A DNA stretch of 64,000 nt from Olegusella massiliensis (GTDB lineage Bacteria; Actinomycetota; Coriobacteriia; Coriobacteriales; Atopobiaceae). Each line of letters starts with the position of its first letter. Position 1 is the stretch's first letter. The notes beneath the pieces are model-generated. The model was not told the DNA's origin. It searched no databases and saw nothing but the letters and a program-made list of their open reading frames with translations. Positions 27,064-34,653 of this stretch are shown here, piece after piece. A program made the position numbers and the translations under genes. The DNA is taken from positions 1,435,404-1,499,403 of the forward strand of contig NZ_FLLS01000002.1 of assembly GCF_900078545.1 (NCBI RefSeq), read 5' to 3'.

Positions 27064-28528
27064 GTTGATTGACTTAGATCCCCGAGAGGGGACGGAAACA
27101 ACCAATAGGCTAGAGCACCCGTGCGGGTAGCTATAGTTGATTGACTTAGATCCCCGAGAGGGGACGGAAACAAGCTGTGTAAGCTTCCAAAGCTGTGATG
27201 ATACGAGGTAGATGTTGATTGACTTAGATCCCCGAGAGGGGACGGAAACTTTGCCCCACACGTAGGGCAACCCGCGATATAATCGCGCCCAGTTGATTGA
27301 CTTAGATCCCCGAGAGGGGACGGAAACTTAAAAAGAGTTCTGGTATCGACTTGCGCGATTCAGTTGATTGACTTAGATCCCCGAGAGGGGACGGAAACTT
27401 CCCAAGCGATGGCGGCCGTGCTAACAATGGCCTCTTGTTGATTGACTTAGATCCCCGAGAGGGGACGGAAACTCGTCGATACGGTCCCCAAAAGTCTTTT
27501 CGATCTTTTCAGGTTGATTGACTTAGATCCCCGAGAGGGGACGGAAACAACAACTTTTCGCGTTCACTGTCGGTGAACCTACAACTAGTTGATTGACTTA
27601 GATCCCCGAGAGGGGACGGAAACTATGGTTAATCGACATCTCGTGGTGATATTTCTAATTCCACAGTTGATTGACTTAGATCCCCGAGAGGGGACGGAAA
27701 CTGTTTTGTTCGTGGTCGGCTATTTTCGGTCACTCGCGCTACAGTTGATTGACTTAGATCCCCGAGAGGGGACGGAAACTCGGACTTGAACGCTTCCTCT
27801 TCTACGCAGTCCTTGCACGTTGATTGACTTAGATCCCCGAGAGGGGACGGAAACGTGTTACCGTGCCAATCCCATTGCGATACGTTGGTTCCAGTTGATT
27901 GACTTAGATCCCCGAGAGGGGACGGAAACATGCACGTCAAAAATCACTTCATCAGTGATTAAGTAGGGTTGATTGACTTAGATCCCCGAGAGGGGACGGA
28001 AACTAGGGTATGGGGGGTCTTTTGTGCAGAAGGCCAAGCCCTAGTTGATTGACTTAGATCCCCGAGAGGGGACGGAAACACGTAAGTATCGAACGCGCTA
28101 AAAGCCGCGTTCGCTGTAGTGTTGATTGACTTAGATCCCCGAGAGGGGACGGAAACGTGTTACCGTGCCAATCCCATTGCGATACGTTGGTTCCAGTTGA
28201 TTGACTTAGATCCCCGAGAGGGGACGGAAACATGCACGTCAAAAATCACTTCATCAGTGATTAAGTAGGGTTGATTGACTTAGATCCCCGAGAGGGGACG
28301 GAAACTAGGGTATGGGGGGTCTTTTGTGCAGAAGGCCAAGCCCTAGTTGATTGACTTAGATCCCCGAGAGGGGACGGAAACACGTAAGTATCGAACGCGC
28401 TAAAAGCCGCGTTCGCTGTAGTGTTGATTGACTTAGATCCCCGAGAGGGGACGGAAACAATGTGTCTTCTGAAATGCCCGTGAACCTTGCTGTTGTTGAT
28501 TGACTTCGATCCCCGAGAGGGGACAAAC
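27064..28528 (+). CRISPR. CRISPR array, 20 repeats of 36 bases and 19 spacers
   Basis: The repeat starts GTTGATTGAC, has a TCCCC-GAGA-GGGGA hairpin in the middle and ends GGACGGAAAC. The 8-base handle would be ACGGAAAC. Repeats start at 27064, 27136, 27214, 27292, 27363, 27437, 27513, 27588, 27666, 27744, 27819, 27894, 27968, 28044, 28121, 28196, 28270, 28346, 28423 and 28495. Spacers are 35-42 bases. The first 19 repeats look identical. The last one (28495-28528) has an A-to-C change and lacks two G, marking the old end. Spacers 11-14 equal spacers 15-18, so 15 are unique. Repeat orientation matches the cas genes. Confidence 0.99.
27855..28458 (+). repeat. Perfect tandem duplication of four spacer-repeat units
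   Basis: Bases 27855-28156 (302 bases: spacers 11-14 with their repeats) are repeated without change at 28157-28458 (spacers 15-18). I compared all four spacer pairs and saw no difference. Unequal recombination between identical repeats explains it. The absence of changes suggests a recent event. Confidence 0.97.
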
Positions 28529-29591
28529 TTTTTGACTGATTTGGCTTGTTTATAGTTTTTGGCATTTAGGGAAAATGTATTTGATGATATTTTTTGTATA
28601 GGCCCTCGATATATTTCCAGATGTAACCTTAAGCTGTTAAAAAGCAGACTGCATGCAGCCTCTCAACACGCTACGAGTTACGGTGCAGCTGCAACATGAG
28701 AAAAGAGTTCGCGATTCATCAGTTTTATTGGAATTGGGTTCATAATGCATCATTGACCCAAAAATTATCAAGCATTTTTTGAAGCAAGAGGTGATTGAGG
28801 AGTCTTTCTTGCTTGAATAGATGCTCCAAGCTTCGACGCCTCAAACGATAGATGGTTCGTTTGTCGAACTGCTTACCGAAAGATGGTTCGTTTGTCGAAC
28901 TAGAGGAAAATCTGACCTGCGTTTTATGCTTGCCGACTTCGAAACGCGAACCATCTGTGGCGCGTGTCATCTGCCATCTGTGGTTTGTGTTCCACCGGCG
29001 CTCCAGTGGCTGCGTGCGTAAGCATATACGCCGAACACGCATTTTCCCCATGCTAAAAATAGGGACAAAAAATCGCCTCCCTGTGGCTACGTTGTGAACC
29101 CACCCATAATAGGTGGGTGCTCTCAGCGCCTTTTCCAGCTTCCTCAACAACGGAGGATTCCTGTACTGGAAACGCTATGCGAGCTCCCTCAAAAACGCTT
29201 GTCGGTTCACCCATTCTGTGCCACAGGGGGACGACACCTTTATTATCGTTGACCGTTGGAATAATTCCAGTCTTGACTTGCGTTGTGAGAGCGGGAAAAT
29301 TGAGAGTGCATTGCAAAAGCACTCTTAGGACATTTTGCTGCAATGACAAAGCAATATCTTCGGATAATAAAAACCCGCCATAAAGCAAAACTATTCATAA
29401 TGCAAAGCTATCGTGCAGCTGCTACAGCTCGCTGTCACGTAGTATACCGTCGCGTTTCTTTTTGATTTGCTTTCCTGCTTCCCATTTTTATGATTGTGTA
29501 GCTTTCAGTTACAATGCCTAGATGTATTTGATTGCGAATCCAACTTTGGGGTGCGGGCGTCCGTCCGGCAAAACCCTAGTGGGGAGGTGTC
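28529..29591. other. About 1 kb without a credible gene between CRISPR and the next CDS
   Basis: This stretch holds an AT-rich run after the last repeat and dispersed repeat copy A2 (28850-28960). A hairpin of ACCCACC and GGTGGGT lies at 29098-29118. About 250 bases (29119-29390) are open on both strands in several frames, but no frame has a ribosome site or a family I recognise. It may be a decayed element or a spacer between the acquired locus and the core genome. Confidence 0.6.
28850..28960. repeat. Dispersed repeat A, copy 2
   Basis: Second copy of the element at 15929-16040, same orientation. AGATGGTTCG recurs at 28881, GTCGAAC occurs twice, and the shared GACCTGCG and GCCGACTTCGAA core is present. 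The unit ends GCGAACCATCTGTGG, whose CGAACCATC is the reverse complement of the leading GATGGTTCG, so a fold-back is possible. Confidence 0.75.
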
Positions 29592-30803
29592 ATGGATGTC
29601 AGATGGGTGCCCTATGCGGCAGTTTTTCTCTCTGCCCTTGTCGCCTCGCTTGCAATGACACCTCTGGCAGGTCATATTGCGTGGAAAGTAAACGCCGTTG
29701 ACTACCCTGGCATCCGTCGTATCAACAAGCAACCCATTCCACGTATGGGAGGCATTGCAGTATTTGCGGCCATTGTAGTGGCTTTTCTGGTTCAGTACGT
29801 TGGAACGACGTATCTTGGCTGGGAAACCGTGCTTTCGCCATCGGTACATTTGGCAGGTATTAGCTATCAAGTGTTGGCGAGTGCCTTTGGCATCATTTTT
29901 CTCACGGGCATTTTAGATGACAAATTTCATCTTAAACCTTTGCAAAAACTTGCAGGTCAACTCCTTGCAGCAATTATTGCGGTATCGGGTGGCTTGATGA
30001 TAGGCTCGGTGGTTAACCCCTTTAGTGGTAGCTATTTTTATCTTGGTTGGGCGGCATATCCGGTTACGGTTTTTTATCTCGTTGCATATGTGAATATTTT
30101 TAACCTGATTGACGGTTTGGATGGTTTAGCCTCAGGCATCGCCTGTATTGCGGGCTTTACCATGTTTACGCTGGCGATGTTCGCGGGACGTCCCGATGCG
30201 GCAACCCTAGCAATTTCTCTGGTAGGAGCAACACTTGGTTTTTTGCGTTACAACTTCCATCCCGCGAGTATTTTCCTAGGTGATTCAGGTTCGTTGCTGT
30301 TGGGCTTTACGCTAGGAACGGTGTCTTTGCTTTCTGTTACCCGTATTGCTGGCTTTACTACGGTAATTGTGCCGCTGGTGATTGCAGGCATGCCCATTAT
30401 CGATACGTTTTCTGCGATTATTCGCCGCTTTAGAGCAGGTGTCAGTATTGGGCAGGCAGATCGTGGACATATCCAGCATCGTCTGCTCAATAGGGGTTTT
30501 GATCAGCGTCGTGCCGTGTTGACGATGTACGCTTGGACAGGTCTTTTGTGCATCGGCACGTTGATTATGACGCAGGTGAGTGTGGGTCCGCGTGTGGCGG
30601 TTTTTGGTGTGCTGGTGGTTGGTTCAGCAGCATTTGCTATGCATTTACGTCTATTTGAGCCCGTACTTCTTCATCATTACAACAAGAACACAGGGGAAGA
30701 CGAGCTCGTTGATCCCGACAATCCTGCCTTTGAGGATGAGAAGGAACGCTTTGTTAAGGAACACCATCTTGAGCGTTTGGACATCCGTCGTCGTTCTAAG
30801 TAG
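29592..30803 (+). CDS. Polyprenyl-phosphate N-acetylhexosamine-1-phosphate transferase (WecA/TagO family)
   Basis: A membrane enzyme that moves a sugar-1-phosphate, usually GlcNAc-1-P, from a UDP-sugar to undecaprenyl phosphate, starting wall teichoic acid or another wall polymer. The 403-residue product has about ten membrane segments. The family motifs are KQPIPRMGG, the Asp pair in GILDDKF, NIFNLIDGLDGLASG, FLGDSGSLLLGF and the cytoplasmic HIQHRLL histidine motif. The C-terminal 60 residues are hydrophilic and charged. GGAGG stands six bases before the ATG. WecA/TagO type is favoured over MraY by these motifs. Which polymer it starts is unknown, since no other polymer genes are near. Confidence 0.93.
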   Translation: MDVRWVPYAAVFLSALVASLAMTPLAGHIAWKVNAVDYPGIRRINKQPIPRMGGIAVFAAIVVAFLVQYVGTTYLGWETVLSPSVHLAGISYQVLASAFGIIFLTGILDDKFHLKPLQKLAGQLLAAIIAVSGGLMIGSVVNPFSGSYFYLGWAAYPVTVFYLVAYVNIFNLIDGLDGLASGIACIAGFTMFTLAMFAGRPDAATLAISLVGATLGFLRYNFHPASIFLGDSGSLLLGFTLGTVSLLSVTRIAGFTTVIVPLVIAGMPIIDTFSAIIRRFRAGVSIGQADRGHIQHRLLNRGFDQRRAVLTMYAWTGLLCIGTLIMTQVSVGPRVAVFGVLVVGSAAFAMHLRLFEPVLLHHYNKNTGEDELVDPDNPAFEDEKERFVKEHHLERLDIRRRSK

Positions 30804-30850
30804 CTGTCAAGCGTGACGCAGTAGGTGTTCAGGTTGGTGTAATAGCCGCC

Positions 30851-30866
30851 ACGTCAAACTTGACGT
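30851..30866. promoter_or_regulatory. Short palindrome between convergent genes
   Basis: ACGTCAA and TTGACGT face each other around AC in the 81-base gap between two convergent genes. It could be a small transcript-end structure or a protein site. No T-run follows on either strand. Confidence 0.3.
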
Positions 30867-30884
30867 AAGTTCCTACGTTGGATG

Positions 30885-31820
30885 CTATAGAGCAGGGCCT
30901 GCAGGACTGGTGACACCCGTAGCATCAAAGGCGGGAATAAAACTTTCGGAAACGGTACCCCCTTGCTGCCACCACAGGTGCTCAAAGCCCATCTCATCAG
31001 CATGGTCAAGCACAACTTCATATTCTTCGTCGATGACCGACCGCGCTAAATTGCCACCCGCTAATCGACAGGCTTTGTTGGGTGTATATTGATTCATCAC
31101 AGATAGATCGACCTCGTTGCCACAAAGTTCCCATACACGGTCAACTACTGCACAAGAATCATCTATATGACCAGGTAACACAAGGTGTCGCACAATGATG
31201 CCGCGTATCATACGACCATCCGGTTCTACGACACGCCCGCCTGCAGTCCGCAGGAGTTGCAGCATTTCACGTAGTGCTGCTTCGGCGACTTCAGGATAGT
31301 TGGCTGCTTTGGAGAGAGTTGCTAGTTTGGCTGAGGCGTATTTAAAGTCGGTAAGCCAGATATCAACAGTTCCCTGCATCGCGCGCACTGCTTCGACTGT
31401 CTCATACCCTGAGGTATTACAGACAATGGGCAAGCTAAGCCCAGCCTTTCGAGCCATGCGTACAGCCTCAAGGATATGTGGTCCGTAGTGTAAAGGAGTG
31501 ACAAGGTTAATATTGAGTGCACCTTGTGCCTGCAACTCAAGCATAATTTCTGCAAGGCGTTCAACCGTGATTTTGAGACCACAGCCTTCCTGTGAGATTT
31601 CGTGATTTTGGCAAAAAACGCAGCGCAGGGGGCAGCCGGTAAAGAAAATTGCACCAGAACCCGCCTCACCAGAAATGGGAGGTTCTTCCCAATAATGCAA
31701 AGCAGCACGGGCAATACGCAGCTCATCCGCGGCACCGCAAAAGCCGGCTTGCCCTTGGTTGCGCCGTGCGTGGCAATGACGCGGACACAGCTCGCAAATT
31801 TCGTAGGCACTCATATCCAT
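30885..31820 (-). CDS. Radical SAM protein of the PflA-like/AmmeMemoRadiSam-related group
   Basis: A radical SAM enzyme. The cluster motif C63-x3-C67-x2-C70 (GCPLRCVFC) binds the [4Fe-4S] cluster that splits S-adenosylmethionine. The N-terminus has Cys9, Cys12, Cys16 and Cys28 in CELCPRHC and FCG, an arrangement seen in pyruvate formate-lyase activase-like paralogues, perhaps a second cluster. After the SAM barrel come LVLPGHIDDS and MNQYTPN, typical of uncharacterised PflA-like proteins. No glycyl radical enzyme gene is adjacent, so the partner is unknown. It lies 81 bases before glgB on the same strand and may be its downstream partner in a transcript. Confidence 0.85.
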   Translation of the reverse strand: MDMSAYEICELCPRHCHARRNQGQAGFCGAADELRIARAALHYWEEPPISGEAGSGAIFFTGCPLRCVFCQNHEISQEGCGLKITVERLAEIMLELQAQGALNINLVTPLHYGPHILEAVRMARKAGLSLPIVCNTSGYETVEAVRAMQGTVDIWLTDFKYASAKLATLSKAANYPEVAEAALREMLQLLRTAGGRVVEPDGRMIRGIIVRHLVLPGHIDDSCAVVDRVWELCGNEVDLSVMNQYTPNKACRLAGGNLARSVIDEEYEVVLDHADEMGFEHLWWQQGGTVSESFIPAFDATGVTSPAGPAL

Positions 31821-31901
31821 GTGAAGCTTCTTTCCAAAGCAAAACCAAGCAAAACGGCACTACCGTCCTGCGTAAATCTTTCTTTTGGCGGTATCAAGTG
31901 C

Positions 31902-33716
31902 CTAGTCTAGGCGTAAAAGCACAGCTGAAAGCGGAGCTAGGTCAAGTGTCACACTACCTTCTTTTACCACATAGCTAAGCTTTGCATCTCGAGGACATGA
32001 ACCCCCGTAGATATCCCAGTCGCTGTTGATAAGCGGCGTAAGCTTTGTTGTGGCGTCAAGTTGTAATTGGTAGGCAGGCCATGGCTGGTCAGATAGATTG
32101 AGCACGCAGAGAATGCGCTCGCCATCCACTCCGCGTTCGCGGCGCTCAAAGGCATAGACCATATGCTGCGCATCATCTACCTGGCGCCATTGGAAGCCCG
32201 CCTGGACATAATCTTGATCCCAAAGGGCAGGATGTGTGAGATAGCAGTGATTGAGCTCGCGGCAGTAGCGTGCAAATGCTTGATGAACGGGATATTCAAG
32301 TAGCATCCAGTCCTGCTCACGTTTTTCATCCCACTCACGCAGCTGGCCAAATTCCGAACCCATAAAATTGAGCTCCTTGCCGGGGTGGGCAATCATATAA
32401 AGATAGAGCGTGCGAGCCTGAGGGAATTTCTTCTCGTAGTCACCATCCATCTTTTGAAGGATGGTAGCTTTACCGTGTACCACTTCGTCATGTGACAGGG
32501 GCATAAGATAGCGCTCACGGTGAAAATACATCATCGAGAAGGATAGCTTGTGGTAATTTTCGGGACGCCACGGCTGACCAGTCTGGAAAAGCTCAAGCGT
32601 ATCGTGCATCCAACCCATATCCCACTTGTAGTCAAAACCGAGTCCACCTTCCTCAACGGGTCGCGTGGTGCCATCAAAATCAGTGGAGTCCTCAGCAATC
32701 ATCAAGGCTCCAGGGTTGAGGCTACGCATACCCGAGGTAAAACGACGCACAAACTCAACGGCATTAGCATTGACGCCACGGGACTCATCACCCTGCCAAT
32801 AAATGATGCGACTTACCGCATCCAAGCGTAGGCCATCAAAGTGATAGGTAGCCAGCCAGAAGTTTGCCGCTGACTGCAAAAACGAGCAGGTTTCGCCACG
32901 TGAGTGCATGAAGTTATGGCTGCCCCATTCAGAGACGCCAACGGCTGCATGGGGATATTCAAACAGCGGCGTACCATCATAGTTGGCAAGACCATAAGCA
33001 TCAGTCGCAAAGTGCACAGGTACGAAGTCAAGAATAACGCCAATACCTGCGGTATGTAGGGCATCTACCAGCTGCATAAGCTGGGTGGGGGAGCCATAGC
33101 GGCTGGTTGCAGCAAAAAAACCCGTAGTTTGGTAGCCCCAGCTACCGTCAAAGGGATGCTCTGCCAAAGGCATAAATTCGACGTAGTTATAAGCGTTTTC
33201 TTTTAGATATGCGGGAAGAATTTCCGCGAGTTCAGAATAGCTGTACCAATCTGCAGGGTCATCAGACACCTGCTCACCTGAGTGCTTGCGCCAACTGCCA
33301 AGGTGCATCTCGTAGATATTGATGGGAGCGGTATAGCTGGCAGTTGTACCATTTTTTTTGCGCGTTGCCATCCACTTTTGGTCGTGCCATTGGTAACTTA
33401 AATCGCAGCTGATGCTGCGCCAATCAGGGCGGAGTTCCATTGCAAAGCCGTAAGGGTCGCAGTGATCTTGGTAGCTGCCGCCATGGTAGATGCGGTAGAC
33501 ATAGTGCTCCCCATAGCCAATACCTTCGGCCTCTACTTCCCAAAAATTGCCATCATAAATTTTATGCATGGGCCATTCGCCAGAATCGCCAATTACGACA
33601 ATGCCCTCAGCGCTTGGCGCAAACGTACGCCATACCATGCCTGTATCACTAAGGTGGGCCCCCAAAAAATCATGAGCAAAAAATTCGCGGCCTGCGTAAA
33701 AGTCCTGCTTATCCAT
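31902..33716 (-). CDS. glgB: 1,4-alpha-glucan branching enzyme
   Basis: GlgB makes alpha-1,6 branches in glycogen. The 604-residue GH13 protein has an N-terminal CBM48-like beta domain (about 20-110), then the barrel with IYEMHLGSW, the nucleophile Asp299 (GLRLDAVSR), acid/base Glu342 (IAEDS) and Asp410 (LSHDEVVHGK). A C-terminal beta domain ends the protein. It is shorter than E. coli GlgB and lacks an extra N-terminal module. AGGGAG lies ahead of the ATG. No glgA, glgC or glgP is nearby. Together with the amylase at 661-2259 it implies glycogen turnover. An isoamylase is excluded by the branching-enzyme motif HDEVVHGK. Confidence 0.95.
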   Translation of the reverse strand: MDKQDFYAGREFFAHDFLGAHLSDTGMVWRTFAPSAEGIVVIGDSGEWPMHKIYDGNFWEVEAEGIGYGEHYVYRIYHGGSYQDHCDPYGFAMELRPDWRSISCDLSYQWHDQKWMATRKKNGTTASYTAPINIYEMHLGSWRKHSGEQVSDDPADWYSYSELAEILPAYLKENAYNYVEFMPLAEHPFDGSWGYQTTGFFAATSRYGSPTQLMQLVDALHTAGIGVILDFVPVHFATDAYGLANYDGTPLFEYPHAAVGVSEWGSHNFMHSRGETCSFLQSAANFWLATYHFDGLRLDAVSRIIYWQGDESRGVNANAVEFVRRFTSGMRSLNPGALMIAEDSTDFDGTTRPVEEGGLGFDYKWDMGWMHDTLELFQTGQPWRPENYHKLSFSMMYFHRERYLMPLSHDEVVHGKATILQKMDGDYEKKFPQARTLYLYMIAHPGKELNFMGSEFGQLREWDEKREQDWMLLEYPVHQAFARYCRELNHCYLTHPALWDQDYVQAGFQWRQVDDAQHMVYAFERRERGVDGERILCVLNLSDQPWPAYQLQLDATTKLTPLINSDWDIYGGSCPRDAKLSYVVKEGSVTLDLAPLSAVLLRLD

Positions 33717-33920
33717 AGGTTCTCCCTGAGTGACAAAGGCAAGTATGCTACTAAATGTATAGTTTTTATAGCTGGACGTCTCACATTATGGCACGAAGTT
33801 GCCAAGCAAAGTAGTACGCTGCGTTTGCCGTATGGCTGTGATGATATGCCTTGCCTAAGCTGCGTATCGGTTGACATATGTTGTGCAAATTGCCACAATT
33901 ACCAACGCAGCATTTTAATC

Positions 33921-33996
33921 GGGGATGTAGCTCAGCTGGGAGAGCGCTGCCTTCGCAAGGCAGAGGCCGAGGGTTCGAATCCCTTCATCTCCACCA
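33921..33996 (+). tRNA. tRNA-Ala (CGC)
   Basis: Acceptor GGGGATG pairs with CATCTCC and includes the G3:U70 wobble that marks alanine tRNAs. The anticodon stem CTGCC/GGCAG holds loop TTCGCAA (anticodon CGC, GCG codons). The T loop is GTTCGAAT and CCA is encoded. Confidence 0.97.
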
Positions 33997-34013
33997 TTTG
34001 ATTTTGTGATATC

Positions 34014-34058
34014 GCCCCTGTTTACCTGCATTTTTGCAGGAGCAGGGGCGCTTCTTTT
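34014..34058 (+). terminator. Terminator after tRNA-Ala
   Basis: Two stacked stems: GCCCCTG with CAGGGGC outside and CCTGC with GCAGG inside. They are followed by CTTCTTTT. Confidence 0.85.
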
Positions 34059-34186
34059 GTGTCTGGCGGCTTAAACTCTTCTACCTAAAGTTCTATTTTG
34101 TCTCCAACGTAACAAAACGCTAGACTGGCGTGAGTAGATTATTACGAGGGCATAGATTACGAGCGCATAGAGCAAGGAGAACAATC

Positions 34187-34492
34187 ATGGCAGATGAACT
34201 CACAGAAGCAGAGCGCGCTGAGCTCGAGCAGCTTCGTGCAGAGAAAGCTGCCCAACAAGAGGCGGCACAGGCCGCTCGTGATCGTGCGGAACTGCAACGT
34301 CTCAAAGAGGAGCGTGCTCGCGCTGCTCGCGAGGCAGAGGCAATCAAGCGCGAAGCCGCTTTGCGCGAGCAGGGTCGCAAGTTCATGGAGCCCGACGAAG
34401 ACGATCTCAACATGCCAATGGGACAAAAAATCGTCCTTGCTGTTATTGCGTTGCTTGTCCTTATGATTGTGGTTTCGCATTTTCTGAAGTAG
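34187..34492 (+). CDS. Small tail-anchored coiled-coil protein
   Basis: Family not recognised. The 101-residue product begins with a charged Glu/Ala/Arg-rich helix (about 5-65) with coiled-coil periodicity. A short acidic linker (EPDEDDLN) follows, then one hydrophobic segment (about 80-98) and a three-residue tail. There is no signal sequence, so it should sit in the membrane by its C-terminus with the helix in the cytoplasm. AAGGAG precedes ATG 34187; an upstream in-frame start at 34130 has no ribosome site. The layout mirrors the 430-residue protein at 3545-4837. Its neighbours, pncB and argS, give no hint of function. Confidence 0.75.
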   Translation: MADELTEAERAELEQLRAEKAAQQEAAQAARDRAELQRLKEERARAAREAEAIKREAALREQGRKFMEPDEDDLNMPMGQKIVLAVIALLVLMIVVSHFLK

Positions 34493-34653
34493 TTCAGACT
34501 CTATGGCTGCTACATGCCTCGTTTTAGCTTTCGTGGCAAAGGCAGCTTGGGGGGGACCTGTTTTTTCGTCTCGTGGTACTCTGTAGTGCGAAGTGTTTGC
34601 GGGGACTACTCGTTGCCTCCCGTAGACAAAGTTTTTTCGGGGAGGAACATCAG

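Noticed and set aside
27100-28494. Self-targeting spacers against genes in this window
   Set aside because: On reading I saw no spacer matching elsewhere in the window, though a full computed search was not possible.
27034-28565. Several open frames across the CRISPR array on both strands
   Set aside because: They arise because the 36-base repeat has open frames and multiples of three recur; they translate the repeat over and over and have no ribosome site.
28740-29388. Minus-strand frames of 111 and 136 codons and plus-strand frames of 71-88 codons after the array
   Set aside because: They overlap each other and the dispersed repeat, lack ribosome sites, and match no family I know. A decayed element is possible but I cannot show it.
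28529-29591. Insertion sequence next to the CRISPR array
   Set aside because: There is a fold-back hairpin at 29098-29118 but no transposase motif and no terminal inverted repeat pair bounding a unit.
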